Shown here: piece by piece, positions 1-5,425 of the stretch
Position numbering within the stretch: the stretch's first letter is position 1
How the letters are laid out: every line of letters starts with the position of its first letter
Source: DATESN01 sp035270785
GTDB lineage: Bacteria; Bacillota; Clostridia; Lachnospirales; Lachnospiraceae
Direction of reading: 5' to 3'
Length of the DNA stretch: 8,974 nucleotides
Assembly: GCA_035270785.1 (NCBI GenBank)
Contig: DATESN010000002.1
Location: 1-8,974, forward strand
Position numbers and translations under genes: made by a program
Notes under the pieces: generated by a model
What the model was told of the DNA's origin: nothing
Database searches by the model: none
The model's input: only the letters and a program-made list of their open reading frames with translations

Positions 1-305
1 GAATGGGTAGGATGAAGGGAACGAACCCCATCTTTACGTTTCATAGCCATACATGGCAACGTACCAATGCAAGGTTTTGTTATATTGACATCAAAATAAG
101 GTTCTTCTTTTATAACATTTTCCCAGGTATGTGTTGGCACAATAAACAATCCTTTATGAAGATATTCACAAAATGCATCAATCAACATATCGGCACCACC
201 GTCCAATTCTCCTATTGCTTTTAAAGATGTATGTATTAAAACTGTATCGTCATACTTTATATCCATATTTTTAAGAAAGTTAATTACATCATTTTTAGTT
301 ATCAT
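1..305 (-). CDS. AAC(3)-family N-acetyltransferase-like protein, 5' part only
   Basis: This is the N-terminal 101 codons of an aminoglycoside N3-acetyltransferase-like protein (Antibiotic_NAT / YokD family); the rest lies beyond position 1. The family moves an acyl group from acyl-CoA (in some members from a carrier protein) to an amine. Visible family blocks are the strand-helix motif LIHTSLKAIGELDGGADMLI (residues 23-42), a VPTHTW segment, PYFDV, and CIGTLP followed by GVRSLHPTH, whose second His matches the family's catalytic His region. The ATG at 303-305 has an AAGGAG ribosome binding site 7 nt upstream, so the start is well supported. It lies 50 bp downstream of a small ORF on the same strand and may be co-transcribed with it. 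The family includes both true resistance enzymes and enzymes of polysaccharide or secondary-metabolite modification. The fragment cannot tell these apart, so a resistance function is not claimed. Confidence 0.87.
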   Translation of the reverse strand, partial: MITKNDVINFLKNMDIKYDDTVLIHTSLKAIGELDGGADMLIDAFCEYLHKGLFIVPTHTWENVIKEEPYFDVNITKPCIGTLPCMAMKRKDGVRSLHPTH

Positions 306-355
306 AACATCACTCCTTATCCTTGTTTTTAGAGAAATGCCCATTCCACAAACTT

Positions 356-517
356 CTATTGTGAAATCTTCTTCGTTCTTGTGTATTCAATTCCTATATT
401 TTTATTTCTTTTTTCAGTTTTGCCGTCTCCAACCTTTTTTTCATCTTGCAAAAAAGTAGCCTTAGACCTTTTCTCTTCTAAAAGCTTTTTCAACTTTTCC
501 ATATCTTTTATTGCCAT
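356..517 (-). CDS. small lysine-rich hypothetical protein (53 aa)
   Basis: I do not recognise this protein. It runs from an ATG at 515-517 to a TAG at 356-358. The product begins MAIKDMEKLKKLLEEKRSKA, a likely amphipathic helix rich in Lys and Glu. It continues with a polar Lys/Arg/Asn tail ending KKISQ, with no Cys, no membrane segment and no signal peptide. Support for it being real is an AAGGGAG ribosome binding site 9 nt before the ATG, an extended -10 promoter at 592-600, and a same-strand downstream neighbour 50 bp away (the acetyltransferase-like gene). It is short and strongly basic, so it could be a nucleic-acid-binding peptide, a leader ORF, or a substrate or partner of the enzyme; none of these is shown by the sequence. 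A remnant of a longer gene is also possible. Confidence 0.55.
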   Translation of the reverse strand: MAIKDMEKLKKLLEEKRSKATFLQDEKKVGDGKTEKRNKNIGIEYTRTKKISQ

Positions 518-562
518 TTTATATTTCTCCCTTCAAGCATTCATTCGATTTTAGATCTGTTT

Positions 563-583
563 TACGAACCCTTCTATACGAAC
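563..583. repeat. direct repeat TACGAAC x2, 14-bp period (possible operator)
   Basis: Two identical TACGAAC heptamers lie at 563-569 and 577-583, separated by 7 bp. They fall just downstream of the predicted transcription start of the small ORF/acetyltransferase unit, where a bound repressor would block transcription. The regulator is unknown and the operator role is inference. Confidence 0.4.
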
Positions 584-591
584 TACTTCTT

Positions 592-600
592 ATTATAACA
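592..600 (-). promoter_or_regulatory. extended -10 promoter for small ORF/acetyltransferase unit
   Basis: Read on the minus strand the site is TGTTATAAT, a perfect extended -10 (TG-n-TATAAT). The -35 region 17 bp upstream is not recognisable, as is common for extended -10 promoters. Transcription would start near 585, about 68 nt before the ATG at 517. Confidence 0.45.
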
Positions 601-648
601 GAAATCCAATTATTTTATATCACAACCTATTATTTACTTATCAAATAT

Positions 649-1584
649 TTATAAACCAAGTGCAACCAGAATGCCATAACCAATAAAGGATACCACTGTT
701 GAATACACAAGTAACTGTGTAAAAAAAGCTGACTCTCCTTCATCTTGAATATAAAGTGGTAGGATATATGGTGCCGGTAATAAAATAAATGCATAAAAAG
801 CTGTTATAAATAGTGAATCCAATCCATGAATCAAATGCGTAGTGATAAATAAAACTAAGGTTCCTAATCCTAAAACCAACACAAGGCGAGATAAGATATA
901 GGTAGCTGTTTCACGAACATTTGTATTATGAAAAACCATTGTATAACCAATGACAATCAAAATCAACGGTGATGTTAAAGGTTTTAAAAATTCAATAACA
1001 GACAGTAGACTTTGACCCATAACATTTCCATCCATCAATTGACGGATTCCAGAGAGATTCGCTATTATTCCCAATATGATAGCAATAATAGTCGGTGTTT
1101 TTAAGAAATGACCTATCGTTTTTCTAAAATCAAAGGAGTGATGGTTCGTTTTTGAAATCAATATTACATAGAAGAACCAGATAAATAGTTCATGACCAAA
1201 ACCTATGAGCATAATAACTGGTAACTGATCCATTCCCCATATGGCACCAAAAAGACCAACTCCAATCATTCCAAACTCAAATCCTGTCATATAGCCCTTG
1301 GTATAAATCCTTTTAAAGACCTTTGGGAAAGCCTTATTTAAACCTACCCCCAGTAAGTAAAGTAAAACGCAGTAAAGAAAGATTAATACAAAAAGTAATA
1401 AATAAGATACCTGTAACGTCATCTTTGAAAAGGCATCAAAAAGAACTGCTGGTAACGCAATATTTATGATTAGCACTTTAAGGCCTTCTATAAAGGATTC
1501 AGAGAACAATTTCTTCTGCTTAGCATAAAAACCTATCACTATCAATATTAAAATTGGTAATAATTTTCTGAGTAATTCGGACAT
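649..1584 (-). CDS. AEC-family (auxin efflux carrier-like) transporter
   Basis: This is a 311-residue integral membrane permease of the AEC family (Membrane transport protein, Mem_trans), whose bacterial members move small carboxylates such as malate or malonate, among other substrates. Hydrophobicity gives about ten membrane segments, near residues 7-20, 34-50, 59-79, 98-115, 122-142, 160-177, 197-215, 230-250, 255-280 and 288-308. Family hallmarks include the N-terminal LLPILILIVIGFYAKQKKLF segment, the helix-breaking proline in NIALPAVLFDAF, and a second-half SPLILIVIGYTM segment that begins the internal repeat. Length is normal for the family. The ATG at 1582-1584 follows an AAGGGGGG ribosome binding site 7 nt upstream. 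It lies 52 bp downstream of the MBL-fold gene on the same strand, with no clear terminator between, so the two are probably one transcript. The substrate cannot be read from the sequence. Confidence 0.9.
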   Translation of the reverse strand: MSELLRKLLPILILIVIGFYAKQKKLFSESFIEGLKVLIINIALPAVLFDAFSKMTLQVSYLLLFVLIFLYCVLLYLLGVGLNKAFPKVFKRIYTKGYMTGFEFGMIGVGLFGAIWGMDQLPVIMLIGFGHELFIWFFYVILISKTNHHSFDFRKTIGHFLKTPTIIAIILGIIANLSGIRQLMDGNVMGQSLLSVIEFLKPLTSPLILIVIGYTMVFHNTNVRETATYILSRLVLVLGLGTLVLFITTHLIHGLDSLFITAFYAFILLPAPYILPLYIQDEGESAFFTQLLVYSTVVSFIGYGILVALGL

Positions 1585-1636
1585 ATATAATCCCCCCTTT
1601 CCAATGAGCCCCTTGGTGCATCTTACCGGACACTAT

Positions 1637-2272
1637 TTATACGTTAAGACATGGCCCATGGCCGGTAGCAACAAAGCTAGGGTTTAATTGCAATAATGCA
1701 TGTTTTAACTGAACAAGTCTCTCTTGATCTGGAATCTGTTCTTTGGAAATATCATTTACTATAGTATTCCAATTAGATTGCTTAACTAACCCTATGTTTT
1801 CTCCAAATTCCATCATTAAATCACTACTGAAAAATATTCCACGGTTATTTTCCACGGTCAGAAGGCCTTCCCAAAGATGCATTTCAGATGGATAACTAAG
1901 AAACTCAAACTCATAATCCTTTGTTTTTAGCTTATCTCCAGCTCTTTTTATAATAACCTCATCCATAAATCCAAATCCATTTAATTGTTGCGCCGTCGTC
2001 TGGGAGCAAACTACCTTGGCTTTTGGAAAATGTTTTAAAATAAGTGATAAACCTCCACATTCATCCGATTCAAAATGAGAAATAAAAATATACCTCAAAT
2101 CTTTACCATTTAGTGCCTTTTTTAAATCTGGGAGCATCGCCTCCGCTTGTTTCATGTTTCCAGTATGAATTAACATTGGTTCCTCTGCTAAAAGCATATA
2201 TTGATTAAAAGAGAGATTAATTTGTGGAATATACGTAGAAAATTGATATAGATCCTTACCATTAATTAGCAT
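1637..2272 (-). CDS. stand-alone MBL-fold protein with flavodiiron-type (ODP) metal site
   Basis: This is a 211-residue metallo-beta-lactamase-fold protein resembling the N-terminal diiron domain of flavodiiron proteins (FprA/ROO; ODP family). The metal ligands expected of that group are visible: His66, Glu68 and Asp70 in HFESDECGG, His132 in SEMHLWEG, Asp151 in FFSSDLM and His205 in ATGHGP. The residue after Asp70 is Glu rather than the usual His, but that His is not an iron ligand in Desulfovibrio ROO. There is no flavodoxin or rubredoxin domain, so the protein would need a separate electron donor if it reduces O2 or NO. A sensing or hydrolytic role is an alternative. The open frame extends upstream to an ATG at 2308, but that ATG has no ribosome binding site, whereas AAGGAG stands 8 nt before the ATG at 2270-2272. 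The AEC transporter gene follows 52 bp downstream. Confidence 0.85.
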   Translation of the reverse strand: MLINGKDLYQFSTYIPQINLSFNQYMLLAEEPMLIHTGNMKQAEAMLPDLKKALNGKDLRYIFISHFESDECGGLSLILKHFPKAKVVCSQTTAQQLNGFGFMDEVIIKRAGDKLKTKDYEFEFLSYPSEMHLWEGLLTVENNRGIFFSSDLMMEFGENIGLVKQSNWNTIVNDISKEQIPDQERLVQLKHALLQLNPSFVATGHGPCLNV

Positions 2273-2280
2273 AATATAAA

Positions 2281-2286
2281 CTCCTT
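2281..2286 (-). promoter_or_regulatory. ribosome binding site fixing the MBL gene start
   Basis: AAGGAG on the minus strand lies 8 nt before the ATG at 2270-2272. It sits inside the longer reading frame that begins at 2308, where only AAGTAAAAATTAA precedes the ATG. This favours the shorter 211-residue product. Confidence 0.75.
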
Positions 2287-2321
2287 TCTTTGCTATCTTA
2301 TAATTCATTTAATTTTTACTT

Positions 2322-2327
2322 ATTATA
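2322..2327 (-). promoter_or_regulatory. candidate -10 for MBL/AEC unit
   Basis: A perfect TATAAT on the minus strand lies about 50 nt upstream of the MBL start at 2272. The -35 region is AT-rich and does not match the consensus well, so this is a tentative call in a very AT-rich intergenic region. Confidence 0.35.
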
Positions 2328-2337
2328 TAACAAAAGC

Positions 2338-2408
2338 ATTTCTTTAAAAAGTGAAAAGTTTATAAATTATAAATTAAATAAGTATTTTTAATGATATTTC
2401 TTTAAAAA
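2338..2408. repeat. 13-bp direct repeat in xylA/MBL divergent region
   Basis: ATTTCTTTAAAAA occurs exactly at 2338-2350 and 2396-2408, 58 bp apart. The second copy lies within the inverted repeat at 2393-2412. Between them is a tandem TATAAAT duplication (2361-2374). The sequence is simple and AT-rich, so chance is not excluded. The placement, one copy near each divergent promoter, suggests paired operator sites. Confidence 0.4.
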
Positions 2409-2412
2409 TATC
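2393..2412. promoter_or_regulatory. inverted repeat abutting xylA -35 (possible operator)
   Basis: GATATTT at 2393-2399 and AAATATC at 2406-2412 form perfect 7-bp arms around a 6-bp centre. The repeat ends immediately before the candidate xylA -35 at 2413. It does not look like the Bacillus XylR operator or a cre site; the binding protein is unknown. Confidence 0.4.
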
Positions 2413-2440
2413 TTGTAATATTTAGTACATAGTATATGAT
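2413..2440 (+). promoter_or_regulatory. candidate sigma-A promoter of xylA
   Basis: TTGTAA (2413-2418) and TATGAT (2435-2440) are separated by 16 bp, an acceptable housekeeping promoter. Transcription would start near 2447, leaving a leader of about 37 nt before the xylA ATG. Confidence 0.5.
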
Positions 2441-2483
2441 AAATGTAATTACTAAAAATCAGCAACAATAAAGGAGGTATTCT

Positions 2484-3800
2484 ATGTCATATTTTAATGT
2501 GAGTAACATCAAGTACGAAGGATCTACCAGTAAAAATCCATTTTCATTTAAATTTTACAATCCAGAAGAACTCATTTTAGGAAAATCTATGAAGGAACAC
2601 TGTCGATTTGCTATGTCTTATTGGCATACCTTTACCTATATGGGAAATGATCCTTTTGGTGGTGCTACTATGTTAAGACCTTGGGATAAAACCGAAGACA
2701 GTATGGAAATGGCTATTGAACGTGTGCATGCTGCTTTTGAGTTTATGGAAAAAATGCAAATTCCTTTCTTTTGTTTTCATGATAGGGACATTGCACCTAG
2801 GGGCGAAACTCTGCAAGAAACAAATGATAACCTAGACCAAATTGTTACAGTTATAAAAGAAGAAATGAAACGCACTAATATCAAATGTCTATGGGGAACT
2901 ACCAATGCTTTTAGTGAAGATAAATTTGTTCATGGCGCTGGAACCTCTTGCAATGCTACTGTCTTTGCTTATGCTGGAGCACAAATCAAAAAAGCTTTGG
3001 AGATTACCAACGAGCTTGGTGGTGAAAATTATGTATTTTGGGGTGGACGTGAAGGATATGAAACTCTCTTAAATACGGATATGGGACTAGAACTAGATAA
3101 TCTTGCCCGTTTACTAAAAATGGCTGTGGATTACGCAAAAGAAATAGGATTCACAGGACAATTCCTAATAGAACCAAAACCAAAGGAACCCACAAAACAT
3201 CAATATGATTTTGATACCGCAACTGTTTTAGCATTCCTTAGAAAATATGATCTACTAGACTATTTCAAATTAAATATAGAAGCAAATCATGCTACTTTAG
3301 CTCAACACACATTCCAACATGAGTTACATCAATGTCGAGTTAATGGTGTTTTAGGAAGTGTAGATGCAAACCAAGGGGATTTATTACTTGGATGGGATAC
3401 CGATCAGTTCCCTACCAATATTTATGATACCACACTTGCTATGTATGAAATCTTGTTAGCTGGAGGACTTACTAAAGGTGGATTAAATTTCGATTCTAAA
3501 GTCCGTCGTGCTTCTTTTGAAGAAGACGATTTATTCCTTTCTTATATTGCCGGCATGGACACCTTTGCTCATGGTTTAAAAGTTGCTGCTGCTTTATTAG
3601 AAGATCGTGTATTCGAAGACTTCAAAGAAAAACGCTATGCAAGCTATCAAGAAGGGATTGGTAAGGATATTGTAGACGGTAAAGTTGGTCTAAAGGAATT
3701 ATCGGCTTATGTTCTTGAACATGGTGTAACACCAAACACTTCTGGTCGTCAGGAGATGCTTGAATCTATCTTAAATCAGTATCTTATTAACGTAAAATAA
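2484..3800 (+). CDS. xylA: xylose isomerase (class II)
   Basis: This cytoplasmic enzyme interconverts D-xylose and D-xylulose (EC 5.3.1.5; D-glucose and D-fructose as side activity). The 438-residue product has the full length and the N-terminal extension of the class II group found in clostridia. The active-site residues known for class II enzymes are all visible: His99 and Asp102 in FCFHDRDIAP, Trp137 in LWGTTN, Glu230 and Lys232 in IEPKPKEPTKHQ, Glu266 and His269 in NIEANHA, Asp294 in SVDANQGD, Asp305 and Asp307 in GWDTDQFP, and Asp337 in LNFDSKVRR. The signature VFWGGREGYETLLNTD starts at residue 184. A strong AAGGAGGT ribosome binding site (2471-2478) precedes the ATG. It is the only plus-strand gene here and appears monocistronic: a promoter lies directly upstream, a strong terminator directly downstream, and no xylB, xylose transporter or XylR gene is adjacent. 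The encoded enzyme looks intact and active. Confidence 0.97.
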   Translation: MSYFNVSNIKYEGSTSKNPFSFKFYNPEELILGKSMKEHCRFAMSYWHTFTYMGNDPFGGATMLRPWDKTEDSMEMAIERVHAAFEFMEKMQIPFFCFHDRDIAPRGETLQETNDNLDQIVTVIKEEMKRTNIKCLWGTTNAFSEDKFVHGAGTSCNATVFAYAGAQIKKALEITNELGGENYVFWGGREGYETLLNTDMGLELDNLARLLKMAVDYAKEIGFTGQFLIEPKPKEPTKHQYDFDTATVLAFLRKYDLLDYFKLNIEANHATLAQHTFQHELHQCRVNGVLGSVDANQGDLLLGWDTDQFPTNIYDTTLAMYEILLAGGLTKGGLNFDSKVRRASFEEDDLFLSYIAGMDTFAHGLKVAAALLEDRVFEDFKEKRYASYQEGIGKDIVDGKVGLKELSAYVLEHGVTPNTSGRQEMLESILNQYLINVK

Positions 3801-3814
3801 AAATACAACAATTA

Positions 3815-3860
3815 GGGCAAAAAACAGGCTTCTATCAACCTGTTTTTTGCCCATTTTTTT
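3815..3860 (+). terminator. strong intrinsic terminator, xylA / CPBP gene (convergent)
   Basis: GGGCAAAAAACAGG (3815-3828) and CCTGTTTTTTGCCC (3839-3852) form a perfect 14-bp stem with a 10-nt loop, followed by seven T (3854-3860). This ends xylA. It begins 14 bp after the xylA stop and lies against the stop of the convergent minus-strand gene at 3862. On the minus strand the same hairpin is followed by a T-rich but broken tract, so it may work in both directions, less strongly for the minus strand. Confidence 0.93.
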
Positions 3861-3861
3861 A

Positions 3862-4638
3862 TTATAATATTGATTCCTCTACCAAATCATTTTTTAAGAA
3901 ATAGAACTTTTTCTCAATGATTAAAATGAACAAGCACAAAACTCCAAATACAATTCCCTCAACTATAAATAATTCTAAACTAAATCTATTCCATAAGAAA
4001 ATATGAGATGTTACATTAAAAGTAAGATGCCAAATAGTCATGAGCAACATATTTCCATTTGATTTATTGTATACCCACGTCATTAAAATAGACATTTCTA
4101 TAATAGTGATAGTATATAACGCAAACCCTAATATGCCCCCTGTAAAGTTTAAATGCCAAATTCCCCATAAAATGCCAACAATCAAGCTACTTATAAATGG
4201 CGTATACTTTTTTTGTAGATTAGGCAATAAAAAGCCTCGCCATCCAATTTCTTCTGCAGCACATCCTACCAGAAACGCAATAAAGTTTAGTATGTAAAAC
4301 GACAGATTCCCTTTCCATGGGAAATAATCGATCTTGTAATAAGTCATAATAAAACTGCTTACAACGATAACAATGCCCGGGATCGCAATGGTAGGTATTA
4401 ACCACTTCAAAAAAACCTTATCCACATTAAAATGGACTTTTATATCGTTGATGATTGTTTTATCTTTCATTATGAGTGCTATAAAGACTACTGCGAAACC
4501 AGGAGCCAATTGTGTAAAAGATACCCCGTATTTCCCTGCAGATTGAAATACAACATGTAATGTTAACAGCAAAAAGCTGAATACAAATGTAATAATATAA
4601 AAGGACACCAAGTAATATTTGCGAATCTTCTTTTCCAC
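3862..4638 (-). CDS. CPBP-family intramembrane metalloprotease (CAAX-protease-like, Abi)
   Basis: This is a 258-residue multi-pass membrane protein of the CPBP/Abi family, relatives of the Rce1-type CAAX prenyl protease. In bacteria these are tied to bacteriocin self-immunity and membrane protein processing, but most have no known substrate. The motifs are complete: Glu129-Glu130 and Arg134 in AAEEIGWRG (EExxxR), His162 in LWGIWHLNF, and His204 with Asn208 in WHLTFN (HxxxN). Seven or eight hydrophobic segments flank them. The start is GTG at 4636-4638, supported by AGGAGG (4646-4651) 7 nt upstream. The gene sits 60 bp downstream of the YtaF-like gene on the same strand and may share its transcript. 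No bacteriocin or precursor peptide is visible beside it, so immunity is only one possibility. Confidence 0.9.
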   Translation of the reverse strand: MEKKIRKYYLVSFYIITFVFSFLLLTLHVVFQSAGKYGVSFTQLAPGFAVVFIALIMKDKTIINDIKVHFNVDKVFLKWLIPTIAIPGIVIVVSSFIMTYYKIDYFPWKGNLSFYILNFIAFLVGCAAEEIGWRGFLLPNLQKKYTPFISSLIVGILWGIWHLNFTGGILGFALYTITIIEMSILMTWVYNKSNGNMLLMTIWHLTFNVTSHIFLWNRFSLELFIVEGIVFGVLCLFILIIEKKFYFLKNDLVEESIL

Positions 4639-4645
4639 CTTTATT

Positions 4646-4651
4646 CCTCCT
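4646..4651 (-). promoter_or_regulatory. ribosome binding site for GTG start of CPBP gene
   Basis: AGGAGG on the minus strand is placed 7 nt before the GTG at 4636-4638. This fixes the non-ATG start. Confidence 0.75.
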
Positions 4652-4698
4652 CGTAGTATTTCATTGTGTCATCTTTATCGCTTTTTATCATTATAATT

Positions 4699-5316
4699 TT
4701 ATATAAATAATTCATATATACCAAGGAGTATTATGATACACGCTGAGATCTTTTCTGTATAATTAGCTAATTTACTAGATGATATCATTTCTCCAATATA
4801 ATACCCCAACTTAATAAACAAAAAACTGAATATTAATGATACTAATGAAGTCGCACAAATATTTAATTCAGATAGACTTGCACCTAAACCTAGACCAATA
4901 TTATTTATGCTAAGAACAAACCCAAGAATGATGGCCTCCTTAAAATCAATTGTTTTAGAATTATCTTTATCTATGACTTCAGGATGTTTCAGCATTTCAT
5001 TATATATATTCATAGACTCATAACTATTCATTTGTACAATTTTATGGGTTTCTTTCTTGAATGCATTAATCAACATATATAACCCAAATAATATGAGTAT
5101 TAAACTTCCAAACACATTTGTATATATGGGTGTTACAAACTCTAAAATTATTTTGCCAAATAGCATAGCTACAATTGTACCTATACAAGAAATGAACGCA
5201 ATTATTAAATTTATAATAATGTTAATCTTTATTTTTTTAGTCGCGTAACTTAATCCGATAATGAAATTATCGCTACTTGAGGATATCGCAAAGAACACAA
5301 TCGATAAAATATGCAT
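4699..5316 (-). CDS. ytaF: YtaF-like sporulation membrane protein (MntP/YtaF superfamily)
   Basis: This 205-residue membrane protein belongs to the YtaF branch of the MntP manganese-exporter superfamily. Bacillus YtaF is associated with sporulation, but its transport role is not established. It consists of two halves of about three helices each, joined by a cytoplasmic linker. The first half contains SSSSDNFIIGLSYA with Asp16, and the second contains the matching SINNIGLGLGASL, where an MntP-type Asp is replaced by Asn. The linker at residues 111-128 carries the family's HPE...DKDNSKTIDFKEA segment, which matches an EF-hand-like loop. An ATG at 5328 gives four more residues but has no ribosome binding site. 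GGAG lies 6 nt before the ATG at 5314-5316, and that start matches the usual family N-terminus. The CPBP protease gene follows after 60 bp. Confidence 0.82.
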   Translation of the reverse strand: MHILSIVFFAISSSSDNFIIGLSYATKKIKINIIINLIIAFISCIGTIVAMLFGKIILEFVTPIYTNVFGSLILILFGLYMLINAFKKETHKIVQMNSYESMNIYNEMLKHPEVIDKDNSKTIDFKEAIILGFVLSINNIGLGLGASLSELNICATSLVSLIFSFLFIKLGYYIGEMISSSKLANYTEKISACIIILLGIYELFI

Positions 5317-5346
5317 ACCATACTCCATTTTGCTTAATTCTAAAGT

Positions 5347-5375
5347 ATCATATGTAAATCAACTATGACTGTTAC
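5347..5375 (-). promoter_or_regulatory. candidate promoter of ytaF/CPBP unit
   Basis: On the minus strand GTAACA (5370-5375) and TATGAT (5347-5352) are spaced by 17 bp. The start of transcription would be near 5340, about 24 nt before the ATG at 5316. A phased repeat array lies directly upstream. Confidence 0.4.
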
Positions 5376-5380
5376 ATACT

Positions 5381-5407
5381 ATGCTGGTCCTAGCATTTAT
5401 GGATGCT
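5381..5407. repeat. three alternating half-sites, 11-bp phased (possible activator site)
   Basis: ATGCT (5381-5385), AGCAT (5392-5396) and ATGCT (5403-5407) are separated by exactly 6 bp each, giving two overlapping inverted repeats with an 11-bp step. The array lies 5 bp upstream of the candidate ytaF -35 and 18 bp downstream of the chemoreceptor stop. There is no T tract on the minus strand, so it does not look like a terminator. Confidence 0.5.
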
Positions 5408-5425
5408 TTTCATTTTCTTTTTTAC

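Noticed and set aside
3..224. Plus-strand open frame of 73 codons
   Set aside because: It lies antisense to the acetyltransferase-like gene, whose family motifs are clear on the minus strand; it has no ribosome binding site or recognisable domain.
1..305. Aminoglycoside resistance gene
   Set aside because: Only the N-terminal third is visible and the family includes non-resistance enzymes, so the resistance label is not supported.
635..651. Terminator after the AEC gene
   Set aside because: Only a 5-bp all-AT inverted repeat is visible, too weak to call.
1585..1636. Terminator between MBL and AEC genes
   Set aside because: Only a 4-bp CCAA/TTGG pairing with a wide loop is present, and no T tract follows.
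1637..2272. Class B beta-lactamase
   Set aside because: The motif is HxExD of the flavodiiron type rather than HxHxDH, and there is no signal peptide.
2309..2483. CcpA cre site or XylR operator before xylA
   Set aside because: There is no CG dinucleotide in this stretch, which a cre requires at its centre, and no GTTTG-type XylR palindrome is seen.
4040..4405. Open frames on both strands inside the CPBP gene
   Set aside because: They overlap the region encoding the EExxxR and His motifs in other frames and show no independent start signal.
5381..5407. Terminator for the chemoreceptor gene
   Set aside because: The stems are only 5 bp and no T tract follows on the minus strand.
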